From contig NC_081295.1 of the NCBI RefSeq assembly GCF_030435805.1, positions 156,521,001 through 156,585,000 on the forward strand: a DNA stretch of 64,000 nucleotides. Reading direction: 5' to 3'. The notes under the pieces are model-generated. The model saw only the letters and a list, made by a program, of their open reading frames with translations. It searched no databases and had not been told where the DNA came from. This DNA comes from Mustela lutreola (Eukaryota; Chordata; Mammalia; Carnivora; Mustelidae). The translations under genes and the position numbers were made by a program. Position 1 is the first letter of the stretch. Each line of letters opens with the position of its first letter. Shown piece by piece: positions 54,340-64,000 of this stretch.

Positions 54340-55215
54340 TGCTCAGGGCTCAGTCCTTCAGCACCACGTACAAGCAAATGTCTCTTTCCATCGTGGGATG
54401 CTCCCTCAAGCTCCACATTCACTTATGCACCTGCCTTCTTCTCGGGAATTTATACCTGACCTTGTCAAAACCCGAACTCCTGGCCTTCCCCATCTGCCCC
54501 ATCTCAAGAGGCAGCCGCTCCAGCTGAAGATGCTCTTTGGCTCCAGTCCTAGAGTCCAGCTCCCAGCTCCACCCTCAAGATGTATTCACTTCCCCAACTT
54601 TGCTTCCTCCTCCTGTTGCCATCACACGAGAAATCTACCATCACCTGTTGCCTAGATTTTGGCAATGGACTCCGCTGCTCTCCGGCTTCCTATTTCCCCT
54701 TGCCCCTTTCCTGTCTGTTCTAAACATAGAATGAATGGAAAACTCTCCAAGGGCTCTGCTCCGATTCCAGGATGGAAGCTGAAGTGCTTCCAGCGACCTG
54801 GGCAGCCATCCCCGCTCCCTCCTCCCCTTCCCCTGCCATACAGCCTCCCCCTCCTACTCGCCTGTGCTCCACGAGTGCTCCTGCCTGGAAACTCTCCCCA
54901 CCCCTCCTCCCAATATATGCCTTACTCATTTCTTCCTGTTTTAGAGTTTTGCTCAAATATCACCTTCTCAGGGAAATCTTAACCTGTTCAACACATTTAA
55001 AAACACTTTTTAAGGAGTCATCCCTATTATCTTCCTGCTTTATTTTTAATGAGGACGTATATATTTTTCATTCATTGGTCTGAATTTCTGATAAGAACGC
55101 AAACTCCACAAAGACAGAGATTTTTGCCCATTTTGTTCCCAGCTATCGTTCTGGTGTCTAGAGGCACACATGCTACTCGCTAACAGTTTGTTGAGTGAAG
55201 GTTGAATGAATGGCC
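54340..55215 (+). mobile_element. L2 LINE 3'-half fragment
   Basis: Follows the L2 order: 'ttgtcaaaacccgaactcct', 'gcctagattttggcaatgga', 'ttgctcaaatatcaccttct', 'aacgcaaactccacaaagac', and 3' end 'ttgttgagtgaaggttgaat'. Confidence 0.75.
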
Positions 55216-56130
55216 GGTCACTTACATAGGAAATACTTGACCAGTGAGGCTTCTGCAGGAGAGTGTGTAAGCAAATTTCAGGAGCTTAATGGGCTTTTCA
55301 TAGGTAAAGCGTTCTAGATTCTGTTTATAGGGCTCCTGGTTGGTGTATAAACCTGGGTGGCTAACGGTGGGTCTTCTGTCTAATCGCGGGGTCCGACGTG
55401 CTAGCCAGTGTCCATGCAGGGGTTAACGCTCGCTCGTGCAGGGTTGAGCACCTGACATCCCTAGTACCATCTGCAGAGCCGCAGGCTCATTAATTCATTA
55501 GTTCATCCCCTTCCCAAACCTTCAGACTGGGCCTGCATAAACCCTGACTTCTGAGCCCCTGGTGTCCAAGGATAAGGGTATAAGGCATGAGGCCCCAAGG
55601 CGTGGCAAACTGTTCGAAAGAGGACATGTCCTGTGAGGCTTCCGAATGCTGCGTTGAGAGATTTTACTCATTTGGTTGTTTAGTATTTGGGAATAGTAAT
55701 GGACTCCCAGAGTTCAAAATGATTACACAGTGACGTTTCCCGTGTCACCTACCTACCTACCTGGTTCCTACTTTGTCCCCCAGCCCCCACAGGTTCTGCT
55801 GTTCTTCACTTCCAACCTCTCCTTCTGGAGTTTACCCACATTCGTGTAACTTTGTTCACTTGTTCTGGGCCTTGCCTTTGGTACTTCACAATACAGGTTG
55901 GAAATCTTTACGTGTTCATTCAGAGGAAGTTTCCTTGTCTCTCTTCATGCTGTTTTATATTTTTAGTGTGAAATATAACAGGTAAATAAAATCAACATCT
56001 GTGCTTAACCAGGAACATCGGACTGTCACTTGCGATGGTGATCGGTGTGTGCTGACACCGAGAAGTTGTGTGTGTCTCTTCCCTATAACCTCTGTCCTCC
56101 ATGTGCTCCCAATGCCCCAGAAAAAACTCA
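55216..56130. other. No gene recognised
   Basis: Possible diverged L1 text from about 55800. A (CTAC)n scrap at 55747-55762. No gene. Confidence 0.35.
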
Positions 56131-56720
56131 GTCCTGACTTTTTACATTCTTAATACATTTCACCATGTGCACATATATCCCTCAACAATATAACCTAATT
56201 TTGTCTGGTTTTGAAACGTACATAAGTATCATCATCTTAAATGCTTCCTTTGTGTCTTTCACAAAAATCTCTTTGTAAGGCTCATCCGTATTATTTTCTG
56301 CAGCTCAGACCTGTTGTCAGCTGCTGAATAGCACTGGACACTGTTTATCCGAGTGAGTGCAAATGTTCACTCTGGTTGTTCCCAGTTGTTGGCTCTATGG
56401 ACAACAAACACTACGTGAAAATTCTCCTACGAGTTTCCTGCCATACACGTGCACTTACTTCTCTTGGGGAAAGATCTAGGACAATAGGGTATGCACATCT
56501 TCAGCTTACTAAAGCCCAGCTGTTTTCCACAGTCTCGGTGTCACTTTAGACTCTCAAGAATAGTGATCAAAGTCATCACTTCACATCCTTGCCAAAAATT
56601 AGTACTTGTCTATTTAATTTCAGCAATTGTGGTGGAAGATCTGTAGCATCTAATTATAGCATCAGTTTGCGTTTTCCTGATTTCTGACAAGGTTGCTTGC
56701 TGACAAGGTCGTTGTTTTCT
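56131..56720 (-). mobile_element. L1M 3'-UTR fragment, antisense
   Basis: 'ctactttcttct'-type L1 text is replaced here by 'cagctgttttccacagtctc', 'cttcacatccttgcc', 'gcatcagtttgcgttttcctga', all from antisense L1 3' ends. Confidence 0.65.
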
Positions 56721-56732
56721 AGTAGGTCCACA

Positions 56733-56910
56733 GGGGCACCTGGATGTTGGTTTTGACTCAGGTCATTATTTCATGGGATGCCCGCTCCACAGGGAGTCTG
56801 CCCGAAGATTCTCTCCCCGTGCCCCTCCCCCAGCTCACATGCAGGAGCACATGCTCATCCTCACTCCCTCTCTCTCAAATAAATAAATAAATCTTCAAAA
56901 AATAATAAAA
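56733..56910 (+). mobile_element. CAN-SINE
   Basis: Plus-strand element with internal deletion, flanked by taggtccaca (56723-56732 and 56911-56920). Confidence 0.93.
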
Positions 56911-56920
56911 TAGGTCCACA

Positions 56921-57202
56921 AACTCTGTGGCACTCCTGTCATCGGAAGGTGGTCCGAATACCCTCTCCTTGCCTGAGGGTCACAGTGACCGGCTTCTGAA
57001 GAGCAGAGCGAACAGAAGAGACACTGGTGACATCGCAGGCTAACCGTTCTCCGCCGGGCTCCTGTCCTCCCTCACAGACATCACAGTCATAGAAGCTCTT
57101 TCTGTATTCCATGTTCCGTATTCTCATGCTAGTCCTGTCAGTTATGTATGTGGCAAATGTCTTCTGCCATTTTGTGACTTAGATTCATCCTTTCATAGTG
57201 CT
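56921..57202. other. No gene recognised
   Basis: Short unassigned spacer between SINEs. Confidence 0.4.
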
Positions 57203-57385
57203 TTTTTTTTTTTTTTTTAAGATTTTCTTTATTTATTTGACAGAGAGAGATCACAAGTAGGCAGAGAGGGAGAAGCAGGCTCCCTGCTGAGCAGAGAGCC
57301 TGATTTGGGCTCGATCCCAGGACCCTGGGATCATGACCTGAGCCAAAAGCAGAGGCTTTAACCCACTGAGCCACCCAGGCGCCCC
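57203..57385 (-). mobile_element. CAN-SINE
   Basis: Minus-strand full-length element with poly-T at left and head ending at 57385. Confidence 0.95.
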
Positions 57386-57585
57386 CAGGAATTAGTTTTT
57401 ATGTATGGTATATATTTTTTCCATGTAGATATGTACATGGCACATATTTATTGGAAAGTCCTGCCTTTCCATATTCTTCTCTATCTACTTCCTGTTATTA
57501 CACACAGAATGTGTTCCTTCTTGTCCCATTGAGCCATTTGTCTGTCTTTGCACAAACACTGCACTGTCTGAGCAGTTAAGGTTTT

Positions 57586-57768
57586 TTATTTTATTTTATT
57601 TATTTATTTGATAGAGAAATCACAAGTAGGCAGAGAGGCAGGCAGAGAGAGAGGGAAGCAGACTCCCTGCCGAGCAGAGAGCCCAATGCGGGGCTTGATC
57701 CCAGGACCCTGAGATCATGACCTGAGCTGAAGGCAGAGGCTTAACCCACTGAGCCACCCAGGTGCCCC
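57586..57768 (-). mobile_element. CAN-SINE
   Basis: Minus-strand full-length element. Flanks tgagcagttaaggtttt and tgagtagataaggtttt (57569-57585, 57769-57785) are a 17-base duplication with two mismatches. Confidence 0.95.
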
Positions 57769-57789
57769 TGAGTAGATAAGGTTTTAAAT

Positions 57790-58100
57790 GAAGTGTGATT
57801 TGTTTTTTGGTTTGTTTGTTTTGAGGTAAAATTGCTTAGATTTTAGAAAACAGTAGTTTAGAAAACATTAGTTTCAGGTGCACTGCATAATAATTTGATT
57901 ATCTGTGCACCATACCAAGTTATCACAATCCTAAGTCTAGTTATCTTGCCTCATGACACAACTGACACCCTTCGCCCGTCCTCCAACCCCCTCCCCTCTC
58001 TCAACTGCCAATCTGTTCTCTGTGTCTGAGTTTTGTTTTGTTTGTTCATTTGCTTTTTTTTTGGATGCCACAGAGAAGTGAAATCACACAGTCTTTCTCT
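57790..58100 (-). mobile_element. L1 3'-UTR fragment, antisense
   Basis: 'agtttcaggtgcactgcata', 'ataatttgattatctgtgca', then a C-rich tract and 'agagaagtgaaatcacacag' are typical of antisense L1 3' ends. Confidence 0.65.
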
Positions 58101-59160
58101 GGCTACTTAGTTAACTTGACCTGTGTGGAATGTGCTGGGTCCCCTGCAGTAGTGAAGCTGCCAGGAAGCTTTGAGTGAGGGGCTGGCGGGGACTCAGGGA
58201 TGAAGAGGGCTGGGGACCAGGCCTTGGTGCGACAGGGTCTGGCTGTGCCTCCGTCCACACTAGCCAGGCAGAGGAGCGTGCAAAGATGGCACTCGCCTTC
58301 ACCTCTACCTCTGAAGGAATTCGGCGGGCTCCCGTCCTCCAGCAGACACTTTAAGATTAGCAAATGAATCTCCTTCACAGAGAATCCTGCCAACTCTGGG
58401 AGGAGTGAGTCAGCCTGGGGGCCCTGGACAGAGCCCCTTTAGCTTCCAAAGCCAGATGTTTGGGGGCCTCCATGCCCTAGTGTGGGTCCCGAGGTGGGAC
58501 ACGAACCCCTCTCTCCTCAGAGAAACTCCAGGCCTGTGAGCTTCCTTCTGTGTGTGTCTGCTCCCCAGAGCTGGGGTTTTGGTGAGACTGCGTCTATGCC
58601 TCTCCTTCCCATCTGCGATGGCCTATTTATCCCTTGTGGAGGAGGGAGTTAGGCTACCTCTTAGTTCTTTTTCCACGGGGATCGTTGTGTTGGCTTCCAG
58701 GTAAGCTGGACTAAAACCAACGTTCCAGTTTCGTGGACAGCTTTGAGTGGAGAACACATGAGCACATGACAGCAACGAACCTTCGCCTGGCTTGAAACCA
58801 GACTTAGATTTCCTTTGTAATGTGTTTGCTTTGGGGATGTCCCTGCTTGGCTTAGAGCTCAGATCTGGGCACATCACTTGAAGGAAAGGCCTACTTGAAG
58901 GTAATGAATTAAGAAATAAGCTCAATTCCCCCATTTTGCTTGGGGAGCAAGCTCACACTTGCTGACCGTGGCCCACACCTTTGGAGAGTGTTCCTGGCCT
59001 ACACTCTCAGCTTTCTACTTCCCGTTATTGTGGGGGCATCTAACCTGCTAGCCCACCTTCCAGACCAGATTCATGGCCCAGGAGCTTATGAAGCCAATAT
59101 AACTGATGGCGGACACCATCACGTGACATCTGCTGGCTGTTCATTATCATTCTCCCCTTT
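58101..59160. other. No gene recognised
   Basis: Moderate GC, short frames on both strands, no domain, no repeat assigned. Confidence 0.4.
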
Positions 59161-59164
59161 CAAA

Positions 59165-59560
59165 CTACGTTCGACTGCTGCTTCTCCATCTCCAGGACAT
59201 GAGATCATATGACCCATTTATGGTAAGTGGGATAAGAATAAAATAATACCTGGGACGCCTGGGTGGCTCAGTTGGTTGGACAACTGCCCTCGACTCAGGT
59301 CATGATCCCGGAGTCCTGGGATCGAGTCCCGCATCGGGCTCCCAGCTCCACGGGGACTCTGCTTCTCTCTCTGACCTTCTCCTCGTTCATGTTCTCTCTC
59401 ACTGTCTCTCTCTCAAATAAGTAAATAAAATCTTAAAAAAATAATAATAATAATTTAAAAAAGAATAAAATAATACCCAAAACTTCCAAGTTACAACCCT
59501 ACTGGGAAAGAGATGTCTTTTCCTTTCTGCTGGCTTGAAAAGGGATAAGATGCCTGGATG
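59165..59560 (+). repeat. Unnamed repeat, copy 1, interrupted by a SINE
   Basis: 59190-59250 plus 59478-59550 match 61142-61275 ('atcatatgacccatttatgg', 'gaaagagatgt', 'tactggcttgaaaagggg'-type text). Family not recognised. The other copy has no SINE at this point. Confidence 0.7.
59251..59460 (+). mobile_element. CAN-SINE with perfect target-site duplication
   Basis: Full-length plus-strand element flanked by a perfect 17-base duplication aagaataaaataatacc (59234-59250 and 59461-59477). Same subtype as the element at 40301. Confidence 0.97.
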
Positions 59561-60826
59561 TCAGACAGAAACGTGCTTCGAGGATTGTGCAGCGACATGA
59601 TTGAGAGCCTATGTGACATGATTGAGAGCCTGACATCTTGGCGTTCCCATGCCCAGGTAACCCGGGGCTGCTCCTGTCCACAGTCTGGATAACCACTCAT
59701 CTGGGCCTGTTGTAAGAGATACTCATAATCCTCATGGAAGCAACCTCTTTGAATATAGAGTTGAACCTAACTGCAAAGAGGTCCATAAAGAAAATCAACC
59801 ATGTATATCAATTAACCTCAGTATGTTAAAACTCTCAGGTAAAGAGAAAATGGAAGCAGTGATCTTACATTTATAAAAACTAACAGGGCTTCTGTTGTAA
59901 ACAGAGACAGGAAACTGATATTCAGCAGAGACCGAAGTGAATGAGTGATTCAGTAAGTTAGCAGTTATCTCCAAAGCAAGCTAAGAAAGAAAATGCCAGA
60001 ATAACTATGTATGAAAGTCCGGCATCCAAAACTGAAATCCAGCGTCTAGTTGCTGGAGAAGATCGAGGATGTCAAGTTAAAAAACTCCCAGGATAGTGGT
60101 GTTCAGTACAGACATTAGAAATTATTGTGGGGAACCATATCCTGTTTGAAAATAGCTATATGAAGAAGAAAAATAGGACTGCTATACAGTATCACTATAA
60201 TCACTATACATTTTAAATTCATTTTACATACATACATTCTAAAAAGGAAGTGTGGTTATATACCCATGGCTGGAACAAAACAGAGAGCTGGAAGAGTCAC
60301 CTTGCAAAGATAAAGCACCTGTGTTCGTCGTGGTCTTGTTACTACAGCACGCTTCCCTGGTCAGTGAAGGTTTACTGAGTACGAACTCTGTTTCTCCTTC
60401 TGCTTAGCTTCCACAAAGTGAGAAAACTCCAAGGGTGAAGCTTACCTTTAAGGTGATTATTGAACATCAAGGAACCACTAAGTACAAAATCCCATGTGAA
60501 TAAATGCTACAGAAATTCAAAGAAAAAAGAGATGAGTGCTGAAAGCAGCTGATGAAGGCGAATCATCACCACCAGCCAAGGCTATGTGTGTGCCAAACCA
60601 TAACATCGAGTCTGAGAGGCAGGAATTAGGGAGGAAAGAAGGAAGGTATTCCGATTGGAGTCAGCATATGGTCAAAGTGTTGGGAAGCGGGCGAGAACGT
60701 GGGAACCGACCGGCTGGCTGAAATGTATCTCAAAGGGCGCGTGGTGTCTGCTGTCCAAGCGAACAGGCTGAGAAAGCAACACGAGCAAAGTCATAAGGTA
60801 GCAGCTCAATGACAGGCTCTTACACT
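59561..60826. other. No gene recognised
   Basis: Contains a ~21-base imperfect tandem repeat near 59595-59635 (gacatgattgagagcct twice). Otherwise unassigned. Confidence 0.4.
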
Positions 60827-60841
60827 TGGGCTCCAGGTTTT

Positions 60842-61035
60842 TTGGTTTTTTTTTTTTTTTTAACATTTTTTAAAAAGATTTTATTTATTTATTTGACAGA
60901 CAGAGATCATAAGTAGGCAAAGAGACAGGCAGAGAGAGAGGAAGGGAAGCAAGTTCCCTGCTGAGCAGAGAACCCCTGAGATCATGACCTGAGCTGAAGG
61001 CAGAGGCTTTAACCCACTGAGCCACCCAGGTGCCC
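60842..61035 (-). mobile_element. CAN-SINE with short internal deletion
   Basis: Minus-strand element. Flanks tgggctccaggtttt and tgggttcctggtttt (60827-60841, 61036-61050) are an imperfect duplication. About 25 bases around the 'gatgcggg' region are missing. Confidence 0.94.
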
Positions 61036-61134
61036 TGGGTTCCTGGTTTTAAATCCATTGCATAATACACTAAAGTACGTTCCTTTTCCAAAACCATTCA
61101 ATTTGTTTAGTTATCAAATGCTTTTCAAAAAGGC

Positions 61135-61280
61135 TTCCAACTCCAGCACATGAGGTCATATGACCCATTTGTGGTTAACGGGATGGGAGTAAAATAATGC
61201 ACAAAACTTCCAGGTACCCCCCTGCTGGGAAAGAGATGTTTTTTCACTTCTACTGGCTTGAAAAGGGGTAAGTGATTATA
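61135..61280 (+). repeat. Unnamed repeat, copy 2 (no SINE)
   Basis: Second copy of the sequence at 59165-59560. Reads through the SINE insertion point with 'gggagtaaaataatgcacaa', so it is an empty-site relative. Confidence 0.7.
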
Positions 61281-61684
61281 AAACAATGCAGAGGCATCAC
61301 AGGAAATTTGGAAAAGAGTAACTGGTCAACTTAAAATCACAGGTTTCTGAGATAAATCTTCATATTTTCAGGCCATTATCTGTAATTACAGGACAAAGAC
61401 AAGAGACCAAGAGACTTTTCTAGATGTATGGAATCTCAAGATTTACTCTCATTCACATGGTCTTTACACATTTAAGGTATGGAAACAAATCCATTTTCCA
61501 GTTTCATCTTTTCTTGGTAAGCTGCTCAAGACTTTACAACTGTTTTCTAGTTCCTTTTCACCCGAGACATGACAGAGACCAGTTCTACTTAATAGAGACG
61601 ATGTACACTGCAACATTAAATTTGGGTGTCTTCTAGGTAACCCAGCCTTTACCAACAGTTTGATTCATTCTTTTTGAGGATTTA
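61281..61684. other. No gene recognised
   Basis: AT-rich, unassigned. Confidence 0.4.
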
Positions 61685-61701
61685 TCAAACACCATATTCT
61701 T

Positions 61702-61897
61702 TTTTTTTTTTTTAAGATTTTATTTATTTATTTGACAGAGGGAGATCACAAGTAGGCAGAGAGGCAGGCAGAGAGAGAGAGGAGGAAGCAGGCTCCCTGC
61801 TGAGCAGAGAGCCCGATGCGGGACTCGATCCTAGGACCGTGAGATCATGACCTGAGCTGAAGGCATCGGCTTAACCCACTGAGCCACCCAGGTGCCC
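61702..61897 (-). mobile_element. CAN-SINE with perfect target-site duplication
   Basis: Full-length minus-strand element flanked by a perfect 17-base duplication tcaaacaccatattctt (61685-61701 and 61898-61914). Confidence 0.97.
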
Positions 61898-61914
61898 TCA
61901 AACACCATATTCTT

Positions 61915-62195
61915 AATCAAGACCCCAACCTTCCTACTGCAATAATTGGCACAATTTACACTATTTTATCTCTTTATCTCCTTGAATACTCATGGTATCT
62001 TTAATCTTGGAGGACCAATACAAAGATAATAAATAGCATGTAGTCTATATCTTTACTGAACTCCTAATGACTACTACATCTTCACACTGTAAATCAGACC
62101 TGTTGTAGAGTAATTAAGTCACAATTTGAGAGTCACATCTATAAAAACCTGCACTGGTAATAACTGGATCTTAACAATCAATGAATCAGGCCTCC
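61915..62195. other. No gene recognised
   Basis: AT-rich spacer 3' of the zinc-finger pseudogene. Confidence 0.4.
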
Positions 62196-62345
62196 CAATA
62201 TTTCAGGTGAGCGAATTAAGGCAAGAAGAGGTAAAGTGACTTACTCTAAAGCAAGTAATAGACCTGGTTGGTCAGAGAGCTGAGATTCGAACCCAGGACC
62301 TCTAAACCCCAGACATTTGCTCTTCCCACTAAATCAAGTGGCCAC
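62196..62345 (-). mobile_element. MIR SINE
   Basis: Antisense MIR: 'taaagtgacttactctaaag', 'gagctgagattcgaacccag', then 'tttgctcttcccactaaatc'. The tRNA-like T-arm phrase here belongs to the MIR head, not a tRNA gene. Confidence 0.85.
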
Positions 62346-62401
62346 TCTAGTGAACAGTTTTCATGATCCTCCTTCTGTTTCCCTGGGGAGGGTCTCCACA
62401 G

Positions 62402-64000
<1,599 letters not shown>

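Noticed and set aside
58480-58530. T-arm-like sequence 'gggacacgaacccctctc'
   Set aside because: No acceptor, D or anticodon arm could be built around it.
62280-62340. tRNA-like phrase 'gagattcgaacccaggacct'
   Set aside because: It is the tRNA-derived head of an antisense MIR, not a tRNA gene.

Overview
The window is a piece of a carnivore nuclear genome, most likely a mustelid. The evidence is about 25 tRNA-Lys-type CAN-SINEs. They share the ggcgcctgggtggctcag head, the CT-rich body and the aaataaataaaatctt(A)n tail, and they occur in both orientations, several with clear target-site duplications. The variant with repeated 'aggcagagaggcaggcagagag' blocks is what I associate with mustelids; that species call is inference. 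Old mammalian L2, MIR and L1M fragments fill much of the rest. The gene order (tRNA genes, then POM121L2 on the minus strand, a V1R pseudogene, and a minus-strand KRAB-type zinc-finger pseudogene) matches the human 6p22.1 region next to the extended MHC (PRSS16 - POM121L2 - VN1R10P - ZNF204P - ZNF391 - ZNF184).

Region by region. Positions 1-21.4 kb hold a tRNA gene island: three tRNA-Val-AAC (1974, 5185, 12284), two identical tRNA-Ile-AAT (3821, 10894), a tRNA-Ile pseudogene with a 12-base duplication in its anticodon loop (15501), a tRNA-Gln-CTG-like gene (19014) and an intact tRNA-Ser-GCT (21051). The island grew by duplication. A Val-Ile-Val segment at about 2.45-5.26 kb is repeated in direct orientation at about 9.75-12.36 kb, and an older copy of the Val flank lies at 1.97-2.38 kb. 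A tRNA-Met-like sequence with A-rich tail occurs three times. Several CpG-rich blocks (5.3-6.5, 18.3-18.65, 19.3-19.95 and 20.65-21.4 kb) lie among these genes with no protein gene I can recognise.

Positions 21.4-29 kb are mostly repeats plus a decayed initiator tRNA-Met (24152). POM121L2 (29122-32103, minus) is the only intact protein-coding gene. It starts inside a large CpG island (about 31.9-32.95 kb). Positions 33-43 kb contain an L1 3' end and a cluster of CAN-SINEs. A vomeronasal type-1 receptor pseudogene lies at 43.34-44.34 kb. An intact initiator tRNA-Met (46440, minus) sits about 0.8 kb from a CpG island with a ~31-base minisatellite (47.3-47.9 kb). Positions 48-62 kb are repeat-rich (a 2-kb antisense L1, L2, SINEs), with a tRNA-Lys-TTT-like gene at 51698 and a very old initiator-Met relic near 53.6 kb. 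The window ends in a C2H2 zinc-finger array (62402-64000, minus) that has four in-frame stops yet keeps one reading frame through about 19 finger units.

The working parts therefore appear to be Pol III tRNA genes and one Pol II gene, POM121L2. I found no CRISPR array, no operon and no intact viral element. The most interesting biology is the stepwise duplication and decay of tRNA genes, with SINE insertions that date the steps.
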